A stretch of 64,000 nt of DNA from Mercurialis annua (taxonomy: Eukaryota > Streptophyta > Magnoliopsida > Malpighiales > Euphorbiaceae): assembly GCF_937616625.2 (NCBI RefSeq), contig NC_065575.1, positions 25,729,001-25,793,000 on the forward strand, written 5' to 3'. Within the stretch, counting starts at the first letter, position 1. Each line of letters opens with the position of its first letter. This document shows positions 25,894-39,570 of this stretch, piece after piece. Under the pieces are notes generated by a model that worked only from the letters and a program-made list of their open reading frames with translations, did no database searches and was not told the origin of the DNA. The position numbers and the translations under genes were made by a program.

Positions 25894-27255
25894 AACCCAT
25901 CAAATCAACCCTATTTATACAAAATCCCTCCACTGTCGAGCCAGATGGTACACTCAAACAGGTTTCTCAAGCAGAAGCAGTCTTGAACTGGCAAACACAA
26001 AATGCTATTGCTTAGAACCAAAAGCTCACTAAGCTTGAAGGAAAGATCGATCAAGTCTCTCTTAAACTCAGTGATATTGATGACAAGTTTCAGAAAGATA
26101 TCAAAAATAGAATCGCTGGTCTTCAAAGCAAAGTTCAAGCAGGCCAAGATGAGATGAAGGTGTTAATCCAAAAATTATCTTTGAATGCTCTTGGTGCTAA
26201 GGAGATTGAAATAGGCAAATTGAAGGCAGACATTCAAGCCCTTGAAAAACATCTGAAACAAAGATCTTCCTCTATGGATACATCAGATCCCTTAAACCCT
26301 TTGTCCTCCTTCTATACACAAAAGTTTTCCTTACCAACTACCACAAATAACCGCGTCTATGAGCTTAAACTGCCTTCTAAGATGAGCTTAGAAGTCTTGG
26401 TCTTGAAAGAGAATTGTTTAATAAAAGGCTTCGAAAAGGAAAATTTCCCTCCACCAAAACAATTTCTTCATCTTCGGCTGACTCGGCCGATCAAGACACT
26501 AAACCAAAAACCCCTTTTCCCACCTATGATACAATGATGGTCAATCCGATCCAGAATTTCCTTCAGACTTGTGCCACCAACAAGATGCCTACTTTTGATA
26601 TTGGTCAGATTGATACAGAATCCTCTTCATCTAGCCATTCAGAAATTCTGGGTAGTTCTAACTCAGATAGTGAGGATCAGATACAATTCATGGCAGCACC
26701 ACCTAGTACTTCTCAGCAATCTTATTATGAAGAACCTCCAGAAGATGACAACGATGCAAACAGCTTTGAATTCTCCAGTCCACAAACCACATATGCGCCC
26801 ACTTCATGTGAATATACTAAAGCTACTGGAGTATTCTTTACCTTAGATAATATCCCTCCTTCCCAATATAGGGATAGAATTCAAGAGTTTAGTGCTTGGC
26901 TGGAAAGTCAATTGATAAACCGGATGTTGTTCTTCATGATATCCTCCAGTTTTTCTGCTCTAGATTCACTGGAAAGTTACAAGATTGGTTTAATGGATTA
27001 CATCAAGAATCCAGGTTTACTCTTATAAATGCACCCACGGCTACAGCGTTCTTGGGATGTATTTATACTGAATTCTTGGGAAAAATCAATGATGATGAGG
27101 AGATTGCACGGAAAGAGTTCTATCAAATGAATTGTTGCTCTTTAAAGAAAAGAGATCTTGATATTCACTTCCAGAGAATCTCTAAGAGATTTTATCGTCT
27201 TTCTGGCAACAACAATCCTGATTTAAAGCAAGCCTTTTTAGCCTCTTTGCCATAA
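25894..27255 (+). pseudogene. Caulimovirid coiled-coil and coat-protein region (copy 1)
   Basis: The capsid part of the polyprotein. It begins with a heptad-rich stretch (KLEGKIDQVSLKLSDIDD) likely to form a coiled coil. An acidic Ser-rich linker follows (TESSSSSHSE), then the capsid core with FFTLDNIPPSQYRD and NAPTATAFLGCIYTEFLGKI. Compared with copy 2, it has an extra stretch of about 45 bp near 26315-26358. Damage: a TAG at 26013-26015, frame changes near 26400 and 26900, and a TAA at 27253-27255 where copy 2 has a sense codon. Assignment as coat protein rests on its place before the zinc knuckle and on the colinear copy 2. Confidence 0.78.
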
Positions 27256-28603
27256 TTGCTGTCTACAAAGATGTTCACTCTAATCCAGTAGACAGATAAG
27301 AAGATAAAATGATCTTAGTCTTGGAGAACTCTATCAAATTATGCTCAGAGCTTTATCTCAACTCTGTGAACATAAAAAGGTCTTGAATATGTATTTTTCA
27401 AGACAGAAGAATCCATTGATGAAGTTATCATGCAACAGACCAGATCTAATGGTCAAATGTGATTCTTCTTCTACATCATGCACTTGTCCGTCAAAGAAGA
27501 AGAGCCATTCCTTCAAGATGAAAGGACAAAAAAGGTTCCATAAACGATCTTCCAAAAGATGGCGCTATTTTAAGAAGAAGAAGTTCCGAGGAAGGACAAA
27601 ATCAAATAAGTGCTTCCTTTGTGGAAAAGAAGGTCACTTTGCAAAGAGCTGTCCTACCAAAGCAAAAAAATCTTCGAAACTTATTCAGCAAATCCAGCAA
27701 ATGACTTCAGTTGATCTCGATGATGCTGATATTGAATCCTTATTTTCTGAAGAAGATGAGCCTGGTCCATATAGTTTATTCGCTATCAGCAGATGCAACG
27801 ACGATCCTTCAGATGACGATCTTGAATTCTCCATCCAACATCCAGCTCACAATGTTTATGCTACTTCTTTCCAACCTGTTCCACATGTTGTCGTACAAAT
27901 ATATCCAGAAAAGTTTGCTCGACCTATCAAGGCCATATCTTTCATGGATACTGGTGCTCGCAAGACGATTATCAATCCTGATGTGCTCCCACCGCAATAT
28001 TGGGTATCCCATAAAGAATACTTCAGGGCAGCGGACGGGAAGATTTTCTATACAGACTGGAAAACGAAGAATCCAATCAAAATCGAGTTCTTCCCTGGTT
28101 GTCACATATGGACTCAAGTTCTTGGTTCTTCTCTTCCAAACAAAGACATAGTCCTTGGATTTGACATTTTCTGGGGTATCAGTGGACTGCAACTTTTATC
28201 GAATGGGATCAAATACAAGAAGTATTTTCAACCTTATACAGAGGTATCATCTTTTTTCACAATTCAGCCCTCTGTTGTTCCATTCTTTTCTGATATTCAA
28301 GAAACTCTAAAAAGTCTATGTTCCGCCAATTCCCACACAGAGTTTCTCTCTAAATGTCCCAACCCTCTTTGGAAAAATCCTGATTTCTTCATTTCGTTAC
28401 CCTTTAAACAAAATGAAGATGTTAATCCTACTAAAGCCACCCATCCGGGAATGTCACCCTTTGATCTTACATTAGCCATTGATGAATGTGCCCAACTTCT
28501 TTCACAAGATCTGATAGAATCCACTAAGTCTGAATGGGCATGTCAAGCTTTTTATGTCAATAAAAGGTCAGAACAAGTAAGAGGAAAAAAAGATTTGTCA
28601 TAG
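27256..28603 (+). pseudogene. Caulimovirid zinc knuckle and aspartic protease (copy 1)
   Basis: The end of the coat protein followed by the protease. A Lys/Arg-rich block (KKKKFRGRTKSNKCFLCG) leads into the nucleic-acid-binding zinc knuckle CFLCGKEGHFAKSC (CX2CX4HX4C). An acidic stretch follows, then the aspartic protease with catalytic motif SFMDTGARKTIIN at about 27940-27980, and LGFDIFWG further on. From 27341 the frame stays open for 420 codons to 28603, the longest open stretch in this fragment, then a slip in a run of A residues takes it out of the RT frame. Copy 2 lacks everything after the acidic stretch, so this is the only protease in the window. Confidence 0.82.
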
Positions 28604-29265
28604 ACTATCAACCTCTAAACCACTTTCTTAGAGATGATATGTTTCCTCTTCCAAAGATTTCCTCTCTTTTCGCCTATCTTTCAGGAGCAAGAATTTTCTC
28701 TAAGTTTGATCTTAAAGCAGGCTTCTGGCAATTAGGTATCAAACCAGAGGAAAGATATAAAACAGCCTTTTGTATACCAAACCATCATTATCAATGGACA
28801 GTCATGCCATTTGGTCTTAAGGTTGCTCCTTCCATTTTCCAAAAAGCCATGGTCAAAATTTATGAGCCACTTCTCCCATCAGCACTCATTTATATTGATG
28901 ATAATTGTTTTCTTCTGATACATCCAGTCATGAGAAATTACTCCAACATTTCTTTGACATCACTAAGCAATTTGGAGTTATGTTGTCTCCTACTAAGATG
29001 TATATTGGCAAACCGGAAATGGAGTATCTCGGCATGAATTTTAAAGATGGTGCTTATCAACCTGGACAACATTTTGCCGCTGAATTGCTCAAGTTTCCAG
29101 ATCAAGGTCTCTCTCAAAAACAGGTTCAGCAATTTCTTGGAATTGTTAATTATTTGAGAGACTTCATTCCAAATTTCACTCAAAAGGCGGCCCCGTTATA
29201 TAAATTACTAAGGAAGAATCCTCCTCCCTGGTCTGACAAACAAACACAAGCAATCAAGCTTCTCT
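28590..29265 (+). pseudogene. Caulimovirid reverse transcriptase, truncated (copy 1)
   Basis: The polymerase that copies pregenomic RNA. Motifs in order: FDLKAGFWQLGI, TVMPFGLKVAPSIFQKAM and the active-site YIDD at about 28890-28905. A frame change follows directly after YIDD; the thumb and connection region (FLGIVNYLRDFIPNF) continues in the next frame. The sequence stops at about 29265 where satellite begins, so RNase H is missing apart from its approach. The FWQ and VAPSIFQ forms are like those of caulimovirids. It is not functional. Confidence 0.85.
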
Positions 29266-31146
29266 TTCACTTTTCACGCACACTTTGCGTAATATAAACT
29301 AACCATGCTTAGGTAGTTGGAACGATGCGTTAGAGCATAAGAATGGTAATGAAACGACGCCTTAAAAAGACTTTAGATGCGACATACTAATCTAGCGTCA
29401 CTTTTCACGCACACTTTGCATAATATAACCTAACCATGCTTAGCCAATGCGTTAGAGAGACTTGTGACGCATAATAAGCATGGTAATCGAAACGAGAAAT
29501 AACAGAGACTTGAGATGCGACATACCAATCTAGCGTCAATTTCTAGCGTCACTTTTCACGCACACTTTGTGTAATATAACCTAACCATGCTTAGTTAATT
29601 GGAACAACGTGTTAAAGAGACTTGAGACGCGACATACTAATCTAGCGTCACTTTTCACGCACACTTTGCGTAATAGAACCTAACCATGCTTAGGTGATTA
29701 GAACGACGTGTTAAAGTGACTTGTAACGCGACATATTACTCTACTGTAAATTTTAACGCACACTTTGCGTAATCTAACCTAACCATGATTAGGTAATCGG
29801 AACGACGAGTTCGAGAGACTTGTGACGAGACATAAGCATGGTAATCGAAATGACGCATTAAAGAGACTTGAGACGTGACATACTAATCTAGCGTCACTTT
29901 GATGCACACTTTGCTTGATATAACCTAACCATGATTAGGTAATCGGAATGACGCGTTAAAGAGACCTGTGACGAGACATACTAATCTAGCGTCACTTTTC
30001 ACACATACTTTACGTAATATACCCCAACCATGCTTAGGTAATCGGAACGACGCGTTAAAGAGATTTGTGACACGACATAGTAATCTAGCGTAACTTTTAA
30101 CGCACACTTTTATATAACCTGGCCATGCTTAGGTAATCGGGACGACGCGTTAGAGAGACTTGTGACGCGACATAAGCATGGTATTCGAAACAACGGGTTA
30201 AAGACACTTAAGACGCGACATACTAATCTAGCGTCACTTTTCACAGACACTTTGTGTAATATAACCTAACCATGCTTAGGTAATCGAAACGACGCGTTAA
30301 AGAGACATGAGACGCGACATACTAATCTATTGTCACTTTTAACACACAATTTTGCGTAATATAACCTAACCATGCTTAGGTAATCGGAACGACGCGTTAA
30401 AAAGACTTGAGACACGATATACCAATCTAGCATCACTTTTTACGCACTCTTTGGGTAATTAAACCTAACCAAGCTTAGGTAATCGGAACGACGCGTCAAA
30501 AAAACTTGAGACGCGACATACTAATCTATTTCACTTATCACGCACACTTTGCGTACTATAAACAAACCATGCTTAGGTAATTGGAACGATGCGTTAGAGA
30601 GACTTGTGACGTGAAATAAGAATGGTAATGACATGACGCCTTAAAGAGACTTTACACACGACATACTAATCTAGCGTCACTTTTCACGCACACTTTGCGC
30701 AATATAACATCACCATGCTTCGGTAATCGGACCGACGCGTAATAGAGACATGAGATGTGATATACTAATCTATTGTCACTTTTCACGCACACTTTGTGTA
30801 GTATGACCTAACCATGCTTAGGTGTTCGGAACGACGCATTTAAGAGACTTGTGACGCGACATAAGCATAGTAACTAAAACGAAGCGTTAAAGATACTTGA
30901 AATGCGAGATACTAATCTAGCGTCACTTTTTACGCACACTTTGCGTAATATAACCTATGATGCTTAGGTAATCGGAATGACGTGTTAAAGAGACTTGAGA
31001 CGCGACCTACTAATCTAGAGTCACATTTTACACACGATATGCATAATATAACTTAACCATGCTTAGATAATTGAAACGACGCGTTAAAAAGACTTTAGAC
31101 GCGACATACTAATCTAGCGTCACTTTTCACGCACACATTACGTAAT
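29266..31146 (-). repeat. Satellite array, minus orientation
   Basis: Resumes with CACTTTTCACGCACACTTTG directly after the viral fragment and continues as 99/48-bp monomers to the AT-rich insert at 31147. No gene is seen; the frame at 29925-30107 is satellite read-through. Confidence 0.95.
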
Positions 31147-31361
31147 CCTCCTCTTTTTTTAATTAATTAGAATAAGTTAGATAGAATAAGTTAGAAAAGA
31201 AAAAAGAATCGAAGTGGATTCAATCGCAGCAAAATTCGGAACTTGGGGCCCCAGCTTCAAGTAAAGTAAACTTACTTTAATTCAATTATTAATTAAAATT
31301 CTTAATTAAATCTATTAATATTAATTATTAAATTCAAATTCTTAAATTAAGAGAAGGGAAG
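31147..31361. other. Unidentified AT-rich 215-bp insert in satellite
   Basis: Satellite stops at CACATTACGTAAT and resumes at TAACCTAAAAATGCTTAGG. The DNA between is unrelated to the monomer: a pyrimidine tract (CCTCCTCTTTTTTT), duplicated AGAATAAGTTAGA, a single GC-richer patch (CTTGGGGCCCCAGC), then many TTAATTAA-like runs. No clear target-site duplication, terminal repeat or coding frame. It could be an organelle DNA scrap or a small unknown element; I cannot tell. Confidence 0.6.
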
Positions 31362-32639
31362 TAACCTAAAAATGCTTAGGTAATTGGAATGACGTGTTAG
31401 AGAGACTTGTTATGCGACAGAAACATGGTAATTGAAACGACGCTATAAAGAGACTTAAGACGCGACATACTAATCTAGTGTCACTTTTTATGCACACTTT
31501 GCGTAATATAACCTAACTATGCCTAGGTAATCGGAACGACGCGTCAAAAAGACTTGAGAGGCGACAAACTAATCTATTGTCACTTTTCACGCACACTTTG
31601 CATAATATAAACTAACCTTGCTTAGGTAATTGGAACAATGCATTTGAGAGACTTGTGACGAGACATAAGCATGGTAATCGAAACGAAACGTTACAGAGAC
31701 TTTAAACGCGACCTACCAATCTAGCGTCACTTTTCACGCGCACTTTGCTTAATATTACCAAAGCATGCATATGTAATCACAACGGCGCATTAGTGAGACT
31801 CTTGACGCGACATAAGCATGGTAATTGAAACGACGTGTTAGAGAGACTTGAGACACGACATACTAATCTAGCGTCACTTTTCAAGCACACTTTGCGTAAT
31901 ATAACCTAACCATGCTTAGTTAATCGAAACAACGCGTAAAAGAGATTTGAGACACGACATACTAATCTAGCGTCACTTTTCACGCACACTTTGCGTAATA
32001 TAACCTAACATGCTTAGGTAATCGGAACGACGCGTTGAAAATACTTGAGACACGGCATACTAATCTAGCATCACTTTTTATGCACACTTTGCGTAATATA
32101 ACCTAACCATGCCTAGGTAATCGGAACGACGCGTCAAAAAGACTTGAGAGGCGACAAACTAATCTATTGTCACTTTTCACGCACACTTTGCATAATATAA
32201 ACTAACCTTGCTTAGGTAATTGGAACAATGCATTTGAGAGACTTGTGACGAAAAATAAGCATGGTAATCGAAACGAAACATTACAGAGACTTTAGACGCG
32301 ACCTACCAATCTAGCGTCACTTTTCACGCGCACTTTGCTTAATATTACCAAAGCATGCATATGTCATCACAACGGCGCATTAGTGAGACTCTTGACGCGA
32401 CATAAGCATGGTAATTGAAACGACGCGTTAGAGAGACTTGAGACACGACATACTAATCTAGCGTCACTTTTCATGCACACTTTGCGTAATATAACCTAAC
32501 CATTCTTAGGTAATCGGAACGACACGTTAGAGAGACTTGTTACGCGACATAAGCATGGTAATCGAAATGACGCGATAAAGAGACTTGAGACACGACATAC
32601 TATTCTAGTGTCACTTTTCACGCACACGTTGCGTAATAT

Positions 32640-35600
32640 AACCTAACCATGATTAGGTAATCGGAACGATGCGTTAAAGAAACTTGTGACGCGACATAGT
32701 AATCTAGCGTCACTTTTAACGCACACTTTGCGTAATATAACCTAACCATGCTTACGTAATTAGAACGACACGTTAGAGAGACTTGTTACACAGCATAAGT
32801 AATCTAAACAACGCGTTAAAGAGACTTGAGACATGACATACTAATCTAGCGTCACGTTTCACGCATACTTTGCTTAATATAACCTAACCATGTTTAGGTA
32901 ATCTGAACGACGCGTTAAGAAGACTTCATACGCGATACTCTAATCTATTGTAACTTTTAACGCACACTTCGCGTAATATAACTTAACCATGCTAAGGTAA
33001 TAGGAACGATGGGTTAAAGAGACTCGAGACAAGACATACTAATATATCATCACCTTTTACGCACTCTTTGTGTAATAACCATGCTTAGGTAATCAGAACG
33101 ACGAGTCAAAAAGACTTGAGATGCGACATACTAATCTATCGTCACTATTCACGTACACTTTGAATAGAATAAACTAACCATGCTTAGGTAGTTTGAACAA
33201 CGCGTTAGAGCGACTTGTGACGCAACATAAGCATGGTAATCGAAACGACACGTTAAAGAGACTTTATACGCGATATACTAATGTACCGTTATTTTTGACT
33301 TACACTTTGCGTAATATAACCTAACCATGCTAAGGTAATCGAAGCGACGTGTTAAAGAGACTTGAGACGCGACATACTAATCTAGCGTTAGTTTTCACAC
33401 ACACTTTGCATAATATAACTTAACCATGCTTAGGTAATCGGAACGACGCGTACAAGAGACTTGCGACGCGACATATTCTACTGTCACTTTTCACGCACAA
33501 TCTGCGTAATATGACCTAACTATGCCTACTTAATCAGGACGAGGGGTTAGAGACTTGTGACGCAACATAAGCATGGTAATCAAAACGACGCGTTTAAGAG
33601 ACTTGAGATGCGACATACTAATCTAGCGTCATGTTTCACGCACACTTTATGTAATATAACCTAACCATGCTTTGGTAATCAGAACGATGAGTCAAAAAGA
33701 CTTGAGATGCAACATACTAATCTATTGTCAATTTTCACGCACACTTTGCGTAATATAAACTAGGGGTATTTACGAAACAAATCCCAACGTTTCACTTTTT
33801 AGCGATTTAAGCCTAATGTTTAAAACTTTACGAAACAAATCCTAACCTTTCCAATTTTTGCAAATTGTACAAGAAGTTCTAATTTCAGCCATTTTCTCAT
33901 CTTTTTTAGGCTACAATTTGCAAAAATCCTAAACTTTGGGATTTTATTTGCAAAATTTTAAAACGTTGGGATTTAATATACCAATAATATAGATTCCACA
34001 TAAGCAAATAATGAGCTTGGGCTACAAAATGCAAAAATTGAAAAGGTTAGGATTTGTTTCTTAAAGTTTTAAACGTTGGGCTTGAATCCCAAAAAAGAAA
34101 AACGTTAGGATTTGTTTTGCCAATATCCCTATAAACTATACATTCTTAGGTAGTTTGAACGACGCGTTAGAGCGACTTGTGACGCGATATAAGCATGGCA
34201 ATCCAAACGACGCGTTAAAAAGACTTTAGACGCGACTTACTAATCTAGCGTCATTTTTCACGGACACTTTGCGTAACCATGCTAAGGTAATCGGACCGAC
34301 GCGTTAAAGAGACTTGAGACGTGACATACTACTCTAGTGTCATTTTTCCCACACACTTTCTAACCATGTTTAGGCATTCGGAACGACGCGTTAAAGAGAC
34401 CTGTGACGCGACATAAGCATGGTAACCAAAACGACCCGTTAAAGCGACTTGAGACGCGACATACTAATCTAGCGTCACGTTTTACGCACACTTCGTGTAA
34501 TATAACCTAACCATGCTTAGGTAATCATAATAACGCGTTAAAGAGACTTGAGACGCGACATACTAATCTAGCGTCACTTTTTATGGTACACTTAGCGTAA
34601 TATAACCTAATCATGCTTAGGAAATCGAAACGACGCTATACAGAGACTTGCGACCCGACATACTAATCTAGTGTCACTTAACCATGCTTAGGTTATCGGA
34701 ACAACCCATTAAAAAGGCTTATGACGTGACATGCTAATCTATTGTCACTTTTAACACACACTTTGCGTTATGTAACCTAACCATGCTTAGATAATTAGAA
34801 CAATGCGTTAAAGAGACTTGAGACACGTCATACTAATCTAGCATCACGTTTTACGCACTCTTTGCGTAATATAACCAAACCATGCTTAGGTAATCGGAAC
34901 GACGCGTCAAAAAGACTTGAGACGCGACAGACTAATTTATTGTCACTTTTCACGCATAGTTTGCTCAATATAAACTAACCATGCTTAGGTAATTGGGACG
35001 ACGCATTAGATAGACTTGTGATGCGACATAAGCATAGTAATCGAAACGATGCGTTAAATAGACTTTAGATGCGACATACTAATTTAGCGTCATGTTTCAT
35101 GCACACTTTGCATAATATAACCAAACCATGCATAGGTAATCGGATCGACGCATTAAAGAGAATTGAGACGCGACATACTAATATATTGTCACTTTTCACG
35201 CACACTCTGCGTAATATGACCTAACTATGCTTAGAAAATCGGAACAAGGGGTTAGAGAGACTTGCGACACGACATAAGCATGGTAATCGAAAGGACGCGT
35301 TAAAGAGACTTGAGAAGCGACATACTAATCTAGCATCACATTTCACGCACACTTTGCGTATAATAACCTAACCATGGTTAGGTAATCGGAACGACGGATT
35401 AAAGAGACTTGTGACGCGACATACTATTCTAGAGTTATTTTTCACGCACACTTTGCATAATATAACCTAACCATGCTTAGGTAATCGAAACAACGCTTTA
35501 AAGAGACTTTGTGACTCGACATAGTAATCTAGCGTCACTTATAACGCACACTTTCCGTAATATAGCTAACCATGCTTAGGTAATCAGAATTACGCGTTAG

Positions 35601-38600
35601 ATAGACTTGTGACGCAACATAAGCATGGTAATCGAAACGACGCGTTTAAGAGACTTGAGACGCGACATACTAATCTAGCGTCACTTTTCACGCACACTTT
35701 GTGTAATATAACCTAACCATGCTTCGGTAATCGGAACGATGCGTTAAAGAAACTTGAGGTGCGACATAGTAATCTAGCGTCACTTTTAACGCACACTTTG
35801 CGTAATATAACTTAACCATTCTATCGGAACGACACGTTAGAGAGACTTGTTACAGAACATAAACATGGTAATCGAAACGACGCGTTAAGGAGACTTGAGA
35901 CACGACATACTAATCTAGCGTCACTTTTCACGCACACTTTGCGTAATATATCCTAACCATTCTTAGGTAATCGGAACGGCGCGTTGAAAAGACTTCAGAC
36001 ACGATACTAAAATCTATTGTAACTTTTAACACACACTTCGCGTAACATAACTTAACCGTGCTAAGGTAATGGGAACGGCGCGTTAAAGAGACTTGAGACA
36101 AGACATACTAATATATCATCACCTTTTACGCACTATTTGCTTAATATAAGCTAACCATGCTTAGGTAATCGGAACGACGAGTCAAAAAGACTTGAGATGC
36201 GACATACTAATCTATCATCACTTTTCACGCACACTTTGGATAATATAGACTAACCATGCTTAGGTAGTTTGAACAATTCCGTTAGAGCGACTTGTGACGC
36301 AACATAAGAATGGTAATCAAAACGACGCGTTAAAGAGACTTTAGACGCGATATACAAATATACTGTTATTTTTGAATTACACTTTGCGTAATATAACCTA
36401 ACCATGTTAAGGTAATCGAACCAACGTGTTAAAGAGACTTGAGACGCGACATACTAATCTAGCGTCAATTTTTACGCACACTTTGCGTAATATAACCTAA
36501 ACATGCTTAGGTAATCGGACTGACGCATTAAAGAGACTTGAGACGCGACATACTCTTTTGTCACTTTTCACGCACACTCTGCGTAATATGACCTAACTAT
36601 GCCTGCATAATCAGAACGAGGGGTTAGAGAGACTTGTGACGCAACATAAGCATGGTAATCGAAACGACGAGTTAAAGAGACTTGAGAAGCGACATACTAA
36701 TCTAGCGTCACGTTTCACGCACACTTTACGTAATATAACCTAACCATGCTTTGGTAATCAGAACGACGAGTCAAAAAGACTTGTGATTCAACATACTAAA
36801 TCTATTGTCACTTTTCACGCACACTTTGCGTAATATAAACTAACCATGCTTAGGTAGTTTGAACGACGCGTTAGAGCGACTTGTGACGCGACATAAGCAT
36901 GGCAATCCAAACGACGCGTTAAAGAGACTTTAGACGCGACTTACTAATCTAACGTCATTTTTCACGGACACTTTGCGTAATATAACCTAACTATTCTAAG
37001 ATAATCGGACCGACGTGTTAAAGAGACTTGAGACATGACATACTAATCTAGTGTCATTTTTCACGCACACTTTGCGTAATATAACCTAACCATGCTTAGG
37101 CATTCGGAACGACGTGTTAAAGAGACCTGTGACGCGACATAAGCATGGTAACTGAAACGAGCCGTTAAAGAGACTTGAGACACGACATACTAATCTAGCG
37201 TCACTTTTTACGCACACTTCGTGTAATATAACCTAACCATGCATAGGTAATCATAATGATGCATTAAAGAGACTTGAGACGAGACATACTAATCTAGCGT
37301 CACTTTTTATGTACACTTTGCGTAATATAACCTAATCACGCTTAGGAAATAAGAACGACGCGTTAAAGAGACTTGAGACGCAACATACTAATCTAGTGTC
37401 ACTTTTCAAGCACACTTTGCGTAATATAACCTAACCATGCTTAGGTTATCGGAACAACGCGTTAAAAAGGCTTCTGACGCGACATGTTAATATATTGTCA
37501 CTTTTAACACACACTTTGCGTTATGTAACCTAACCAAGCTTAGATAATCAGAACGACGTGTTAAAGAGACTTGAGACACGTCATACTAATCTAGCATCAC
37601 TTTTTACGCACTCTTTGCATAATATAACCAAACCATGCTTAGGTAATCGGAACGACACGTCTAAAAGACTTGAGACGCGACAGACTAATCAATTGTCGCT
37701 TTTCACGCATAGTTGCTTATTATAAACTAACAAGCTTAGGTAATTGGGACGACGCGTTGGAGAGACTTGTGATGCGACATAAGCATAGTAATCGAAACGA
37801 CGCGTTAAAGAGACTTTAGATGCGACATACTAATTTAGCGTCATGTTTCACGCACACTTTGCATAATATAACCTAACCATGCATAGGTAATCGGACCGAC
37901 GCATTAAAGAGAGTTGAGACACGACATACTAATCTATTGTCACTTTTCACGCGCACTCTGCGTAATATGACCTAAATATGATTAGGAAATCGGAACGAGG
38001 GGTAAGAGAGACTTGTGACACGACATAAGCATGGTAATCAAAACGACGCGTTAAAGAGACTTGAGACGCGACATACTAATCTAGCGTCACGTTTCACGCA
38101 AACTTTGCATAATATAACCTAACCATGGTTAGGTAATCGGAACAACAGATTAAAGAGACTTGTAACGCGATATACTAATATAGCGTCATTTTTCACGCAC
38201 ACTTTGCATAATACAACCTAACCATGCTTATGTAATCGAAGCAACGCTTTAAAGAGACTTGTGAATCGACATAGTAATCTAGCGTCACTTTTAAAGCATA
38301 CTTTCTGTAATATAGCTAACCATGCTTAGGTAATCGGAATTACGCATTCGAGAGACTTGTGACGCAACATAAGCATGGTAATCGAAACGACGCGTTAAAG
38401 AGACTTAAGATGCGACATACTAATCTAGCATCACTTTTCACGCACACTTTGTGTAATATAACCTAACCATGCTTAGGTAATCGGAATGATGCGTTAAAGA
38501 AACTTGTGACGCGACATAGTAATCTAGCGTCACTTTTGACGCACACTTTGCGTAATATAACCGAACCATTCTTAGATAATCGGAACGACACGTTAGAGAG

Positions 38601-39570
38601 ACTTGTTACGCGACATAAGCATGGTAATCGAAACGACGTGTTAAAGAGACTTGAGATACGACATACTAATCTAGCGTCACTTTTCACGCATACTTTGCGT
38701 AATATAAACTAACCAAGTTTAGGTAATCGGAACGACGGGTTAAAAAGACTTCAGACGCGATATACTAATCTATTATAACTTTTAACGCGCGTAATATAAC
38801 CTAACCATGCTAAGGTAATCAGAACGACGCGTGAAAGAGGCTTGAGACACAACATATTAATATATCATCACTTTTTACGCACTTTTTGCGTAATATAACC
38901 TAGACATGCTTAGGTAATTGGAACGACGAGTCAAAAAGACTTGAGATGCGACATACTAATCTATTGTCACTTTTCACGCACACTTTGCGTAATATAGACT
39001 AACCATGCTCAGGTAGTTTTAACGACGCGTTAGAGAGACTTGTGTCGCGACATAAGCATGGTAATCAAAACGACGCGTTAAAGAGACTTTAGACGCGATA
39101 TACTAATCTAGCGTCATTTTTGACTTACACTTTGCGTAATATAACCTAACCATGCTAAGGTAATCGAACCGACGTGTTAAAAAGACTTGAGACGCGACAT
39201 ACTAATCTAGCGTAACTTATCACGCACACTTTGCGTAATATAACCTAATTCGGAACGACGCGTTGAAGAGACTTGTGACGCGACATAAGCATGGTAATTA
39301 AAACGACCCGTTAAAGAGACTTGAGACACGACATACTAATCTAGCGTCACTTTTTACGAACACTTCGCGTAATATAACCTAATCATGCTTAGGTAATCAT
39401 AATGACGTGTTAAAGAGACTTGAGACACGACATACTAAACTCGCGTCACTTTTTACGTACACTTTGTGTAATATGACCTAGCCATACTTAGTTAATCGGA
39501 ACGACGCATTAAAGAGACTTGCAACGCGACATACTAATCTAGCGTCACTTTTCACGCACAATTTGCGTAA
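32640..39570 (-). repeat. Higher-order repeat of about 2.7 kb, roughly 2.4 copies
   Basis: Rare variant strings recur in the same order. Examples are TCTATTGTAACTTTTAAC at 32944 and 36013 (and a variant at 38769), ACGAGTCAAAAAGACTTGAG at 33101, 36177 and 38926, and GTAGTTTGAACGACGCG near 34150 and 36855. Spacing is about 2.70-2.76 kb once the 376 bp added by the MITE and its duplication are removed. The third copy is cut by the LTR insertion at 39575. Positions were located by eye; exact copy limits are approximate. Confidence 0.8.
33754..34138. mobile_element. 367-bp MITE (Mutator-like), TSD TATAAACTA
   Basis: The element at 33763-34129 has imperfect inverted termini (GGGGTATTTACGAAACAAAT at the left; the right end reads back as GGGATATTGGCAAAACAAAT). 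It is flanked by the 9-bp direct repeat TATAAACTA (33754-33762 and 34130-34138). Its interior repeats AAACAAATCC and AACGTTGGGA-type strings in both directions. There is no coding capacity. The unoccupied site is present in the next 2.7-kb repeat at 36834-36842. The 9-bp duplication points to the Mutator group. Confidence 0.88.

Larger units (their letters stand above)
25894..29265 (+). mobile_element. Endogenous caulimovirid fragment 1 (decayed, truncated both ends)
   Basis: A viral fragment sits in the satellite with no flanking target-site duplication. It starts inside the region before the coat protein and stops shortly after the reverse transcriptase; movement protein, most of RNase H and the leader are absent. 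It is closely similar to 42374-44358 of the second copy where the two overlap. About 40 bp of satellite appears missing at the insertion point (GATGCGTCAA on the left, TCTTTCACTTTTCACG on the right), as expected for end-joining rather than integrase. Many frameshifts and stops make it non-functional. Confidence 0.9.

Noticed and set aside
25894..29265. Assignment of the RT fragment to a Ty3-gypsy retrotransposon.
   Set aside because: The colinear second copy carries a 30K-type movement-protein domain upstream, and coat/zinc knuckle order and RT motif forms fit Caulimoviridae better.
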